Positions 25,649-34,959 of a stretch of DNA of 64,000 bases are shown one piece after another. Each line of letters begins with the position of its first letter. Position 1 is the first letter of the stretch. The DNA comes from CAZMRW01 sp964568805 (GTDB lineage: Bacteria > Pseudomonadota > Gammaproteobacteria > Methylococcales > Methylomonadaceae), in NCBI GenBank assembly GCA_964568805.1, contig CAZMRW010000001.1:1-64000 (forward strand), given 5' to 3'. Under the pieces are notes generated by a model. That model did no database searches, was not told the DNA's origin, and was given only the letters and a program-made list of their open reading frames with translations. The position numbers and the translations under genes were made by a program.

Positions 25649-26074
25649 TACACGAACTTCTTCTAAAGCGTTTCGGGTAGCTCGGCGGATATAGGCTGAG
25701 TACCCGAGACGTCCCGCGTTACACTGTTTCGTGGCGCGCCGCCGCGTGGACTGCCAGCTGTTTTTGGCTTAATTTTATCCCTGTCTCCCGAATTTAAGGG
25801 AGCCTCTAAAAATTATCCGTTCATGCTTCGACAGGCTCAGCATGAACGGATGAACTACTGATTTTATGAGGCTACCGTTCGCACTGAGCTTGTCGAAGTG
25901 CAATTTTTTAAACAGGAAATAGTATTTCCTGATCATCATAACCGTCATTATTAGCCAAGATCGATGGTTGGAATTTATAACAGATCAAAAAAATTACAAC
26001 AGGTATGTTTTTTTCGATTTGATCGATCGTTTGAACCAAGCTGGCAGAAAAGGCCGGATTTTGTCATCATGCCT
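25649..26074. other. Non-coding region before argG
   Basis: Contains a bulged hairpin near 25677-25710 (TCGGGTA and TACCCGA arms), then the palindromic repeats listed at 25816-25901. The rest holds nothing recognisable. Confidence 0.45.
25816..25901. repeat. Extragenic palindromic repeat pair
   Basis: First unit: TCCGTTCATGCT and its exact complement enclose TCGACAGGCTC. Second unit, 25 bases on: CCGTTCGCACTGAGCTTGTCGAAGT-type sequence in the opposite orientation. The TTCGACA.GCTCAG core of the first pairs with CTGAGCTTGTCGAA of the second at 13 of 14 positions. This TTCGACAAGCTCAG repeat is common between bacterial genes. Confidence 0.7.
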
Positions 26075-26103
26075 TTCTGCCGCAGGCCTTAATCCGGTAT
26101 AAT
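26075..26103 (+). promoter_or_regulatory. Probable argG promoter
   Basis: A perfect TATAAT lies at 26098-26103, 34 bases before the start codon. At 17 bases spacing the -35 would be TTCTGC, which is weak, so an activator or an upstream element may be needed. Confidence 0.4.
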
Positions 26104-26137
26104 CTCAGTCATTTATAACTTAAGGTGCGTAGGTTTT

Positions 26138-27358
26138 ATGTCGGAAATCAATAAAGTTGTACTGGCTTATTCCGGAGGTCTGGATACCTCCGTTATTCTG
26201 AAATGGTTGCAGGACGTTTATTCCTGTGAAGTAGTCACCTTTACCGCCGATTTAGGCCAGGGCGAAGAAGTCGAGCCGGCGCGGGCGAAGGCACAGGCTA
26301 TGGGCATTAAGGAAATCTACATCGACGATTTGCGTGAGGAATTTGCGCAGGATTTTGTTTTTCCCATGTTCCGGGCCAATACCATTTATGAGGGAGAATA
26401 CCTCCTGGGCACATCGATCGCCCGTCCGTTAATAGCCAAGCGCCTGATCGAAATCGCCAACGAGACCGGCGCAGACGCTATTTCCCACGGCGCCACCGGC
26501 AAAGGCAACGATCAGGTGCGTTTCGAACTGGGAGCTTATGCCTTACGGCCCGATATCAAGATAATTGCACCCTGGCGTGAATGGAATCTGACTTCTCGGC
26601 AAACGTTGCTGGCTTATGCTGAAAAGCACGGCATCCCTGTCGAAATGAAAAAAGGCAAGGCGTCGCCGTATTCGATGGATGCCAACTTATTGCACATCTC
26701 CTATGAGGGCCGCATTCTCGAAAATCCATGGTCGGAGCCCGAAGAAGATATGTGGCGCTGGACGGTTTCTCCCGAGGCGGCTCCTGACAAGGCAAGCTAT
26801 ATAGAACTGACCTATCAGCAAGGCGATATCGTTGCCATTGACGATATCCCGCATAGCCCGGCAGCCGTTCTGGAAAAACTCAATCAAATCGCAGGCAGCA
26901 ATGGCATCGGGCGCCTGGATATCGTGGAAAATCGTTACGTGGGCATGAAATCCCGCGGCTGTTACGAAACACCGGCAGGAACCGTCATGCTGAAAGCGCA
27001 CCGCGCGATTGAATCGCTGACCTTGGATAGGGAAGTGGCGCATTTGAAGGACGAATTAATGCCGCGTTATGCATCTTTAATTTATAACGGTTACTGGTGG
27101 AGTCCTGAAAGAAAAATGCTGCAGCAAATGATTGATGCTTCTCAGGTCAATGTCAACGGAAAGGTTAGGCTCAAGCTTTATAAAGGGAACGTCATTGTTG
27201 TCGGCCGCGCATCGGATACCGACAGTCTGTTCGATGAAAGCATTGCCACTTTTGAAGATGACGCCGGCGCCTACAATCAGAAGGATGCCGAGGGCTTCAT
27301 TAAACTGAATGCCTTGCGCATGCGAATTGCATCAGCCAAACGACTCGGCAAGTCATAA
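26138..27358 (+). CDS. argG: Argininosuccinate synthase
   Basis: Joins citrulline and aspartate using ATP in arginine synthesis. The 406-residue protein starts INKVVLAYSGGLDTSVILKWL, the PP-loop for ATP, followed by VVTFTADLGQGEE, SHGATGKGNDQVRFE and KKGKASPYSMDANLLHISYEG; the tetramer-forming tail is present. The length is typical. It stands alone with its own promoter region. Confidence 0.97.
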   Translation: MSEINKVVLAYSGGLDTSVILKWLQDVYSCEVVTFTADLGQGEEVEPARAKAQAMGIKEIYIDDLREEFAQDFVFPMFRANTIYEGEYLLGTSIARPLIAKRLIEIANETGADAISHGATGKGNDQVRFELGAYALRPDIKIIAPWREWNLTSRQTLLAYAEKHGIPVEMKKGKASPYSMDANLLHISYEGRILENPWSEPEEDMWRWTVSPEAAPDKASYIELTYQQGDIVAIDDIPHSPAAVLEKLNQIAGSNGIGRLDIVENRYVGMKSRGCYETPAGTVMLKAHRAIESLTLDREVAHLKDELMPRYASLIYNGYWWSPERKMLQQMIDASQVNVNGKVRLKLYKGNVIVVGRASDTDSLFDESIATFEDDAGAYNQKDAEGFIKLNALRMRIASAKRLGKS

Positions 27359-27630
27359 AATAAATACAGGACAAATATGATTTAACTTGTATAATCAGAA
27401 GATAAATGCATGCCCATGTGCAACTAAGAATAATAATTGATGAGCCGGGATATTTTGTCAATGGCTTATGGAAGCCGTAGCTGGCCTGTTCAGGGTAAGC
27501 CGCGACAGGCTTGGACCTCTGTTGATATTGTGCGAACAGGTGTTCAGTCTGAAGCAATGCAGTCACGAACAGGCCGGGTTGTTTTCATGAAGTCCATATC
27601 GACAAATTCCCAGTTTGAAGAGAGTACATA

Positions 27631-28233
27631 ATGAGCGATATACAAGAAAAAAAATCACAGTTAGTTGAAGCTCGAGGGGAACTGCAAACTATTCACCCGC
27701 CTTATGACTTGATGAAGGTTAACCGGATATTGCTGGCCATTGTTCTTTCTCTGATGGCTCTCATTCTAATATTGGGCTTTTTATTATTTCCTGATCAGGC
27801 CATTAATATTAAATATAAAAAAAATAACCGTTCTTCCAGCTATCATGCAGAAATGAGCCCGGTATTATCCGCTGAGGTCAATACGTTGAAAGAGCAGATG
27901 ATCGGTTTGGTTAGCGGCTCGATCGAAAGCAAGCTGAGGACATTGGAAGATAGCATCCGCATGGGGACGGCCACAAATGCGCTCGGAACCATCCAGGATC
28001 TTAAGAACGATGTGAAAGTGCTGCGTACCTATTCACAGCCTGCAGAAAAAAATTCCAAAGACGCGGTTGTCAACGAGCAACTGCTCCAGGAAATGTCGCA
28101 GTTGAGAAAGCTGATTTATGTCAGTCTTGCTTCCTGCGGTTTGATGCTGGCCGCGGTTGCAGGCATCTGGTTAAAAAACGCCAACAAATTGACGTATAAA
28201 AAAGTAATCACCGAATATCTGGGTAAGCAATAG
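27631..28233 (+). CDS. Two-pass membrane protein with coiled coil, unknown function
   Basis: A 200-residue protein not recognised as a known family. Its layout is a cytoplasmic head, membrane helix 1 (residues about 33-53, ILLAIVLSLMALILILGFLLF), a soluble region about 55-155 with coiled-coil character (VNTLKEQMIGLVSGSIESKLRTLEDSI), helix 2 (about 161-181) and a short basic tail. Both ends would face the cytoplasm and the helical domain the periplasm. GAGAG precedes the ATG by about 6 bases. It ends at a terminator shared with the convergent cytochrome gene. Confidence 0.7.
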   Translation: MSDIQEKKSQLVEARGELQTIHPPYDLMKVNRILLAIVLSLMALILILGFLLFPDQAINIKYKKNNRSSSYHAEMSPVLSAEVNTLKEQMIGLVSGSIESKLRTLEDSIRMGTATNALGTIQDLKNDVKVLRTYSQPAEKNSKDAVVNEQLLQEMSQLRKLIYVSLASCGLMLAAVAGIWLKNANKLTYKKVITEYLGKQ

Positions 28234-28277
28234 TATCGGCCTGCACTTGAATAAAAGTCTAAAAAGTCGCGGACAAT

Positions 28278-28318
28278 AAAAAGCCGCCGTCAATATCACT
28301 TGCGGCGGCTTTTTGTTT
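28278..28318. terminator. Bidirectional terminator
   Basis: AAAAAGCCGCCG and its exact complement CGGCGGCTTTTT flank a 13-base loop. A-run on one side and T-run on the other let it serve both the rightward membrane gene and the leftward cytochrome gene. Confidence 0.85.
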
Positions 28319-28333
28319 TCTAATCCGGCTGGA

Positions 28334-28672
28334 TTATTTGTTTTTCAGATACTCGTACAAATCATCAATTGCCAGTTCCTCAGTCAGACCCGCTTTTGAA
28401 ACAGCAGGCTGTTTCATAATCTCATCCAATGCTTTCGGCATGCCGCCTTTGCCTTCTCTAAGTACTTGTTCAAATCTGGCTCTGTCCAGAGTGCCCGCTT
28501 TAATTAAGGCAGATAATTGAGGGTTTGAGGCGATGTCGTGGCAAGTGCCGCAGCCGCGACCGAAAGCACGTTCATAGATTTTTTTTCCGATTTCGTTGGC
28601 TTCGCCGGAATACGCTTGTCCGCTTAAAGCGATTAAAGCAATACCTGCTACTACGCCTAATGATTTTTTCAT
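28334..28672 (-). CDS. Small c-type cytochrome
   Basis: A 112-residue exported monohaem cytochrome. The signal peptide runs to about residue 22 (MKKSLGVVAGIALIALSGQAYSG). The haem attachment motif CGTCH lies at about 41-45. A Met that could be the distal ligand occurs in EGKGGMPKAL, with further candidates after it. GAGAGG lies just before the ATG. It is probably a periplasmic electron carrier; the partner is unknown. Confidence 0.87.
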   Translation of the reverse strand: MKKSLGVVAGIALIALSGQAYSGEANEIGKKIYERAFGRGCGTCHDIASNPQLSALIKAGTLDRARFEQVLREGKGGMPKALDEIMKQPAVSKAGLTEELAIDDLYEYLKNK

Positions 28673-28993
28673 GCTGACCTCTCTTGTGTGAATAATAAGA
28701 ACTGTAATTTCAAATGCAAATACAGTCCGGAAAAAAGTTAAACCCCGAAAGAATAGGGAATTTAACTGGAAATTTCAATTTTTTTTTACAGTTGCCAGGA
28801 TTATTTTTAATCGGACATTTGAATTATCAATAGTTTCGATGAACTATAACTGAATATTTTTGGGTGATTATGGGTGAGCAGGGTCCGGAAGAACCCCGGT
28901 ATGGAGTCAATGTCCTTTCGGCGGCGGCTCCTGCATCCGTGCAGTCGCCGCGCTCTAGTGCCTGATTTACCCTTGTCATTATTTAATGTTGTT
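28673..28993. other. Intergenic region upstream of the cytochrome
   Basis: 321 bases between two leftward genes. The first 130 bases are AT-rich and should hold the cytochrome promoter, but no clear boxes are seen. No gene or hairpin of note. Confidence 0.4.
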
Positions 28994-30391
28994 CTATGCC
29001 GAGGGCTGATCAGTATGAAACCAGTCCAGCTTGCTATGCAGGTTGACGACGGTGCCAATTATAATCAGGGTTGGCGGTTTGATATTCTGATCGGCAACAG
29101 CGGCAGGCATGGTTTCCAGCGTGCCGGTAATGACGCGCTGGTTATGGGTGGTGCCTTGTTGAATCAGGGCGATCGGCAAATCTTTTGGGCTGCCGTGGGC
29201 AATTAATGACCGGCATATTTTTTCCAGTCCGACCAGTCCCATATAGATAACAACGGTTTGACTGGGTGCTGCAAGTTGCGCCCAGTTCAAATTGACCGTG
29301 CCGTCTTTAAGATGGCCTGTGACAAAGGTGCACGATTGGGCATGATCTCTGTGAGTTAGCGGAATACCGGCATAGGTGGCGCAACCGGACGCAGCCGTAA
29401 TGCCCGGCACAACCTGGAAATGGATGCCTTGCTGCATCAGGGTTTCGATTTCCTCGCCGCCGCGCCCGAATATGAAAGGATCTCCGCCTTTCAGCCGTGC
29501 GACTCGTTTGCCCGATTTGGCCAGGTCGGCCAACAGGATATTGATCGATTCCTGGGGCAGGGCATGATTTTGGCGTTGTTTGCCGACATAAATCTTCTCC
29601 GAATCGCGGCGTGCCAGATCGATGATCTCAGGCGACACCAGCCGGTCATAGACCACAACATCGGCCTGCTGCATCAGTCGCAATGCGCGAAAAGTGAGCA
29701 GGTCCGCCGCGCCGGGGCCTGCGCCGATCAGATAGACTTCTCCCTGGCTTGGAGAATTTTCGTGGTTGCTCAGCGTTTGCCGTAATAACTGATCGGCTTC
29801 CTGTTCCTTTCCCGAGAAGATTAGCTCGGCAACGGCGCCTTGAAACACGGTTTCCCAGAAAATACGGCGCTGCGCGGGTTGCTTGATTTGCTGCTTTACC
29901 GCGTTGCGGTATCGTTCAGCCAGTAGCGCGAGGCGTCCGTAACCCGGAGCAATGACGCTTTCAATTTTGGCGCGCAGCAACCTGGCCAGAACCGGCGCAG
30001 CTCCGCCGGAGCATACCGCGGCGATGATAGGGGAGCGATCGATAATGGCGGGAAAGATGAAGCTGCAGAGTCCGGGATTGTCGACCACATTAACCGGTAT
30101 GCGATGTTCATCGGCGGTTTTGGCCACCAGTTCATTGGTCTCGATATTATCCGTCGCCGAAACAACCAGCCTGAATCCAGGCAAGTCTTCAGGTGCAAAG
30201 GATTTTTGCAGGATCGTCAGCCGATGCGATACCTTCAGATCCGCTACCGTGGCGCTTATCCGGTTGGCAATCACCGTAATCCTGGCACCGGCTCTGGCCA
30301 GCAATTCGATTTTTCGTGCGGCAACCTCGCCTGCGCCGACAACCAGGCAGTCTTGATCTTTAAGTTTTACAAAAACGGGAAAATAATCCAT
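28994..30391 (-). CDS. cysG: Siroheme synthase (trifunctional)
   Basis: A 465-residue fusion. The N-terminal part (residues 1 to about 210) is precorrin-2 dehydrogenase/ferrochelatase, with the Rossmann motif CLVVGAGEVAARKIELL and the segment NVVDNPGLCSFIFPAIIDRSPI. The C-terminal part (about 217-460) is uroporphyrinogen III C-methyltransferase, with VYLIGAGPGAADLLTFRALRL, VVYDRLVS, RLKGGDPFIFGRGGEE, VVPGITAASG and GIPLTHRD. It makes siroheme for sulfite and nitrite reductases. Divergent from the TusA-like gene, 81 bases apart. Confidence 0.95.
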   Translation of the reverse strand: MDYFPVFVKLKDQDCLVVGAGEVAARKIELLARAGARITVIANRISATVADLKVSHRLTILQKSFAPEDLPGFRLVVSATDNIETNELVAKTADEHRIPVNVVDNPGLCSFIFPAIIDRSPIIAAVCSGGAAPVLARLLRAKIESVIAPGYGRLALLAERYRNAVKQQIKQPAQRRIFWETVFQGAVAELIFSGKEQEADQLLRQTLSNHENSPSQGEVYLIGAGPGAADLLTFRALRLMQQADVVVYDRLVSPEIIDLARRDSEKIYVGKQRQNHALPQESINILLADLAKSGKRVARLKGGDPFIFGRGGEEIETLMQQGIHFQVVPGITAASGCATYAGIPLTHRDHAQSCTFVTGHLKDGTVNLNWAQLAAPSQTVVIYMGLVGLEKICRSLIAHGSPKDLPIALIQQGTTHNQRVITGTLETMPAAVADQNIKPPTLIIIGTVVNLHSKLDWFHTDQPSA

Positions 30392-30472
30392 TCAGTTCTA
30401 TCATTCTCGGATGTATCAGAGGGTGGTATTATATGGGCTCTGTTGCCTGTAGTTAAAATTTAAAATCGAATA

Positions 30473-30703
30473 ATGATTGAATTTGATATAGAAGTAGATG
30501 CGAGCGGTCTTAATTGCCCCTTGCCTTTATTGCGTTTGAAAAAAGCATTGATGGAAATGGCCAGCGGCGATGTGGTGAAGGTCATCGCTACCGATCCGGC
30601 TGCACATCTGGATTTGGGCGTTTATACCGACCAGGCCGGTCATCAGATGATTGAGTTTGTCAGGCAAACGAATATTCAGATATTTTATATCCGGAAGAAA
30701 TAA
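30473..30703 (+). CDS. tusA: TusA-family sulfurtransferase
   Basis: A 76-residue protein with the family layout: a beta strand, then the active-site motif NCPLPLLRLKKAL (CPxP with the persulfide Cys), and a C-terminal hydrophobic strand. TusA proteins carry persulfide sulfur for tRNA thiolation or other sulfur transfer. Whether this is the tRNA-modifying TusA or a relative cannot be settled. Its position opposite siroheme synthase suggests a shared sulfur theme. Confidence 0.85.
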   Translation: MIEFDIEVDASGLNCPLPLLRLKKALMEMASGDVVKVIATDPAAHLDLGVYTDQAGHQMIEFVRQTNIQIFYIRKK

Positions 30704-30796
30704 TCCAACCGTCCAGGCGGCAATTGACCATGCGGCGGATTCGTTCCGGTCCGCTGCATCACATTGAGCCAATTGGCGGGATAAAAGGCTGCATTG

Positions 30797-32968
30797 ATGA
30801 ATAAAAGCGCCTATCCGCATGTTGCGGGATATAGCCAGCTCAAGAAATTGCGCACCGTCCTGGCCATTGCCCGCGGCTGCGTGGTCCTATCGGCGCTCCG
30901 TCAGGAGGCGGAAGCGACGGTTTCGCATGACCAGACCAAGCGTGTCACGTATCTTACGCAATTGTTCTCGTACATTCATCGTGAAATATTTCACGACTGG
31001 ATGGAGCAACCGACCGTTAATCATCGTCCCGGCGCCATGATCGTTCCGGACAAGCGCCAGGAATTTCGCAAGACCGTTAGCCGCCTGGTGCTTGATGACG
31101 AGAAAAACCGGGACACCGCCATTTTTGACAACAACGGCTTTGTTATTCATACCGATAACATTGCCGAAAGATTGGCCAATTTCTATTTGAAAATGCGCGG
31201 TATCAGACCTTTTTCTTACGGCAACCGGCTCACGCTGGATTTTTTTATGACGGTGTTGGGCAAGTTGCCTGCATTCAAAAGCGTTTATGAACAGGGCATC
31301 GATTTCAGGCGGCTTAGCGCCGATGATGCGGCAGCCCTGCATGATGCCGGGAGCGGCCGCGAAGCAATTACGGTTGCGTTTCAACATGCGCTGGATCCGG
31401 CCCGTACCCAAAGTTTGCCGAACAAACCCAATGCCTACGGCAAATGGCCGGAACACAAGACGTTTGTGTCGGGCATTCCGTTTTTATCCCATAACACCGA
31501 GGCAGGCATGGAATGCCTGGTTTCGGTCAACGGCGGCCTGGTGCCGCTGGACAGCATCAGGGAAGAGCTGTTTAGCGCGGGCAAGCTGCTGGCCGACTAT
31601 CCGCTCAGTGTCTCGGAAAACGTTATCGGATATCTGCCGGGCACGGAAGACTTGCGTTTGCCGCAGAAGCAAGAAATAGACGGAGTCCGTATCGGTGATA
31701 ATGGCGGGGCGCCGCTGTTTTGTCTGGATATCAACATGCTGACCGGTTTACGCTCACCCAGCCATACCGAACTGCTTGAATTGCTGAAACTGTGTGAAGG
31801 GGACAGAGCGTCACTTTTTAAACTGACTAATAACGAGGCGCTCAAGAATAAATTGCTGACCGCTGCCGATGGCGACAGCAGGCTTGAACGCACGATTGAA
31901 GTCGCCTATGACCGGCTGAACAAGATATCCAGGATATTGGAGGCCGCTAAAGACAACATTTTTAAAGGCAAAACCCCCGATTCCAGGCCCAAATTATTCC
32001 TATGCATGGGTGGAGCGGGCGCCGGCAAAACCGCCGTGGAGGAGATCGCCAGGGCGCAGTGCGGCGATAATTTCGTGATCGCATCGCTGGATGAATTCCG
32101 AAAAGTCAGCGATCTGTACCGGGTGCTGACAGCCGCCGGCCATCACAGCGACGACTATGTTTATGTCGAGCCTTTCGCCAACCGGTTGCGGGACATGGTC
32201 GCCGAGCAGGCCATGGCAAGCGGGATCAATATCCTATATGACGGCACCAGCATTCCCTATCATCCTCGCTATTCGGGCCTGGTCAGGCAATTTAAGGAGG
32301 CCGGATTTCATACCCAGATTACGGCGGTCGACGCCTTTATCGTCAAGCCTGCAGGACGCGAGGCCGAGCTGTTCAGATCGGGTGTGATCGAAAGCGTCAA
32401 GGCCCGATTCGAAGAGACGGGGCGCGCCTTGCCCTGGGTCATCACGGTCTATAAACACATGCGCTCGCCCGAATCGTTCCACAATGCCCTGGAAGATCCG
32501 GCGCTGGATAAACTGTCACTCTTTGCCAATGACGGTGAAAGAGGCAGGCATTATCTGGTGGCGGAAAGCTTCAATTTATCCGATGAGGACGTCGCAATCT
32601 TGCATCAGGGACAATTGTCAGGCTCTCTTGTCGGTCTTTTTAACGATATACTCCATCAGCACAATGATTCCCTGCTGAAAACTCTGGCCGGAGGCGATCA
32701 GGAAAAGCTCGACGCGTTGATTGAAAGAAACCCGGCATTTGACGAAACCAACGTCGCTTTTCAGATTTATCCGATGACGAACGGAAATCGCGTGTTGGCG
32801 ATCTACAATACCCGCCGCATGGTGGATTTTATCGAAAAGAGACAGTTAAACCCCAATGCCTCGGGGCCGGAAGGCCTGCTCTATAAACCCGAAGCTCTGG
32901 CCTTTCATGTCGATCCCCATACCAAAGAACCCTGGATGACCGGATTACAGGGTTCTTCCTTCGTTTAG
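30797..32968 (+). CDS. Zeta-toxin-type kinase fused to a degenerate Fic-like domain
   Basis: A 723-residue protein. The C-terminal half holds a P-loop kinase domain of the zeta toxin/PNK-like type: Walker A GGAGAGKT at 405-412, then SLDEFRKVSDL, resembling zeta DEFR. Zeta toxins phosphorylate UDP-N-acetylglucosamine; other members act on other small molecules or RNA. Residues about 120-205 resemble a Fic fold, but the catalytic motif HPFxxGNGR reads RPFSYGNRL (137-145), so the essential His is Arg and two more key positions differ: AMPylation is unlikely. No antitoxin gene adjoins. The ATG at 30797 follows AAAGG; a TTG one codon earlier is an alternative. A housekeeping or conditional role is possible. 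Confidence 0.72.
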   Translation: MNKSAYPHVAGYSQLKKLRTVLAIARGCVVLSALRQEAEATVSHDQTKRVTYLTQLFSYIHREIFHDWMEQPTVNHRPGAMIVPDKRQEFRKTVSRLVLDDEKNRDTAIFDNNGFVIHTDNIAERLANFYLKMRGIRPFSYGNRLTLDFFMTVLGKLPAFKSVYEQGIDFRRLSADDAAALHDAGSGREAITVAFQHALDPARTQSLPNKPNAYGKWPEHKTFVSGIPFLSHNTEAGMECLVSVNGGLVPLDSIREELFSAGKLLADYPLSVSENVIGYLPGTEDLRLPQKQEIDGVRIGDNGGAPLFCLDINMLTGLRSPSHTELLELLKLCEGDRASLFKLTNNEALKNKLLTAADGDSRLERTIEVAYDRLNKISRILEAAKDNIFKGKTPDSRPKLFLCMGGAGAGKTAVEEIARAQCGDNFVIASLDEFRKVSDLYRVLTAAGHHSDDYVYVEPFANRLRDMVAEQAMASGINILYDGTSIPYHPRYSGLVRQFKEAGFHTQITAVDAFIVKPAGREAELFRSGVIESVKARFEETGRALPWVITVYKHMRSPESFHNALEDPALDKLSLFANDGERGRHYLVAESFNLSDEDVAILHQGQLSGSLVGLFNDILHQHNDSLLKTLAGGDQEKLDALIERNPAFDETNVAFQIYPMTNGNRVLAIYNTRRMVDFIEKRQLNPNASGPEGLLYKPEALAFHVDPHTKEPWMTGLQGSSFV

Positions 32969-33287
32969 TAAATCATAAGACGGATTTTCAATAGATTGTT
33001 CAGAATAACAATCGACATGAGCTAACTCAATGATTCATCAACAATCTGACCAGTCGAAACTGATTTCATGTAGCGCGCCCGCGATCTTTTTTAAAAAAAG
33101 ATTGACAAATATGTTAGTTAAGGTTACGAATGGCTTCCAGGGAAGCACGGAATACAGCGCTGTTGCTCAGGGGCGGCAAGAATACAATTAGTAAAATCAA
33201 TAGGTTGTTATTCATCCTGAGTTTGTGGAAAGATTGAATCAGCGCTTCCCAAGATATCATTTTCAATTAATTGTTAAGGAGATGATC
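32969..33287. other. Intergenic region before the metallopeptidase gene
   Basis: 319 bases. It holds an A/T palindrome (ATCTTTTTT/AAAAAAAGAT, 33083-33101) and, just after it, TTGACA at 33102-33107 with a weak TACGAA 17 bases on, a possible promoter about 160 bases upstream of the start codon. AAGGAG lies 6 bases before the ATG at 33288. Confidence 0.4.
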
Positions 33288-34370
33288 ATGGCGCACAAAC
33301 GAAATAAATCGACAAAATCAATGCATAATAATCAATCGGGAAGGCATGACTGTCCTTTTTGCTGCATTATTCCACCTTATATGTCGGACCATATCATCAG
33401 GCACGGCGATGACGATATGCGAACGTGGACGCTGGATACGATGAGGGCGACGGAGCAATTCCGCGGCAAACGGGAAATGATGGGAAATCTTTCGGTTGCG
33501 GTTCCGACCGGTCAAAAACGCCGCACCGTCTATGATGCCAGACAGGCGGAGACGCTTCCCGGTAATTTGGTTCGTGGCGAAGGCGGGCGGCAAAGCAGGG
33601 ATATCGCCGTTAATGAAGCCTATGATGGCGCCGGCGCCACCTATGCTTTATACCGCGATGTCTATGAGCGTAATTCAATTGACGACCGAGGCCTGCGAAT
33701 CGATTCGACCGTTCATTATGGTGTGCAGTATGACAACGCGTTTTGGAATGGCAACCAGATGGTTTACGGGGACGGCGACGGCCGCTTGTTTAACCGCTTT
33801 ACCATAGCGGTCGATGTGATCGGTCATGAATTAACGCATGGCGTGGTTCAGTTTGAAGCCGGCCTGATTTATCAGAATGAGTCGGGCGCCTTGAACGAAT
33901 CGTTTGCCGATGTGTTTGGAAGCCTGGTGAAACAGAGAACCCTGAATCAGACAGCGGATCAGGCCGATTGGCTGATCGGCGCCGGATTGCTGGCAGATGG
34001 GGTGAACGGAGCTGCGCTTCGTTCCTTAAAAGCGCCGGGAACCGCATACGATGATCCCATGTTGGGCAGAGATCCCCAGCCTGCACATTACAATGACCGT
34101 TTCCGGGGAACCCAGGATAACGGCGGCGTCCATATCAACTCAGGCATTCCCAATCATGCCTTTTATCTGGCAGCCATGGAAATCGGCGGTTTTGCCTGGG
34201 AAAAAGCGGGCAGAATATGGTATATCGCTCTGAGGGATGTCCTCCGTTCCAGGTCAAACTTCAGACGAGCCGCTAATGCAACGATCAGTGTTGCAGGTGA
34301 TCTGTACGGTGAGTCCGGTACCGAGCAAACGGCGGTGCGTAACGCCTGGGAATCTGTCGGCGTACTCTAA
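33288..34370 (+). CDS. Protealysin-like M4 metallopeptidase
   Basis: A 360-residue zinc protease of the thermolysin family, short protealysin subgroup. The propeptide carries CPFCCIIPPYM (22-32), the short conserved PPY motif of protealysin precursors. The catalytic site is HELTH (180-184), with the third zinc ligand Glu in NESFADVFG (204-208) and the proton-donating His in GIPNHAFY (290). No signal peptide is seen; protealysins are known to lack one. The ATG at 33288 is chosen over an open extension because AAGGAG precedes it by 6 bases. The emfourin-like gene follows. Confidence 0.9.
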   Translation: MAHKRNKSTKSMHNNQSGRHDCPFCCIIPPYMSDHIIRHGDDDMRTWTLDTMRATEQFRGKREMMGNLSVAVPTGQKRRTVYDARQAETLPGNLVRGEGGRQSRDIAVNEAYDGAGATYALYRDVYERNSIDDRGLRIDSTVHYGVQYDNAFWNGNQMVYGDGDGRLFNRFTIAVDVIGHELTHGVVQFEAGLIYQNESGALNESFADVFGSLVKQRTLNQTADQADWLIGAGLLADGVNGAALRSLKAPGTAYDDPMLGRDPQPAHYNDRFRGTQDNGGVHINSGIPNHAFYLAAMEIGGFAWEKAGRIWYIALRDVLRSRSNFRRAANATISVAGDLYGESGTEQTAVRNAWESVGVL

Positions 34371-34500
34371 AACAATATCGGGATCTATCGTCATCAGACT
34401 GCAGAACCGACGACGACATAAGACTTAATAGTCATTGCCGTCGGCGTGCTGATAGCTGGCTGCCGAAAAACATGCCGATATAGAATTGTTAAACAACACC

Positions 34501-34959
34501 ATGAAATTTGGCCGCCTTGGGATTTTACTGCTGGTCTGGAGTGCCGTCCTGCCGAGCAGCGGTTTTGTCGCATGCGCAATCCAGCCCAAGGCTCTTTCGG
34601 AATATAAAGCAATGCGAGTGACTATTCAAAGAACAGGGGGATTCACCGGTATTCCCATGACCAAATCAATCGACAGCGCTGCCATGTCTTCCGATGAAGC
34701 AAACCGGCTTAGCCAAATGGTTGATGCGGCGGATTTCTTCCAATTGCCGGCGGTGATTCCCTTTACGCCGCAACCGGATCGTTTTCAATACCAGGTCATT
34801 ATCGAGCAAGAGGGAAAGAAGCATAGTGTTACTTGCTCGGAAACAGCGATCCCTCCTAAGCTGAAGCCGCTGCTGACCTGGTTGATGGAGTCTGCGCGGC
34901 AAACCGGCAACCCGGCAACCCGGCAAACCAGGTCAATAAAGCCCCCTGGGGCTAAATGA
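34501..34959 (+). CDS. Emfourin-like protease inhibitor with signal peptide
   Basis: A 152-residue protein. After an N-terminal hydrophobic segment (residues 4-24, ending VAC, possibly a lipobox-like site), residues about 37-125 match emfourin: MRVTIQRTGGFTGI, SSDEANRLSQMVDAADFFQLPA, DRFQYQVIIEQEGKKHSVTCSETAIPPKLKPLLTWL. Emfourin inhibits protealysin and is typically encoded next to it. Here it lies 130 bases after the protealysin-like gene on the same strand, which supports the pairing. The export signal is unusual for emfourin. The final 25 residues are a Thr/Asn/Arg-rich tail. No clear ribosome site precedes the ATG. Confidence 0.75.
   Translation: MKFGRLGILLLVWSAVLPSSGFVACAIQPKALSEYKAMRVTIQRTGGFTGIPMTKSIDSAAMSSDEANRLSQMVDAADFFQLPAVIPFTPQPDRFQYQVIIEQEGKKHSVTCSETAIPPKLKPLLTWLMESARQTGNPATRQTRSIKPPGAK

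Noticed and set aside
27437..27631. 64-codon frame ending at the start of the two-pass membrane protein gene
   Set aside because: No ribosome site, no domain and unusual composition; the TAATG overlap alone is not enough.
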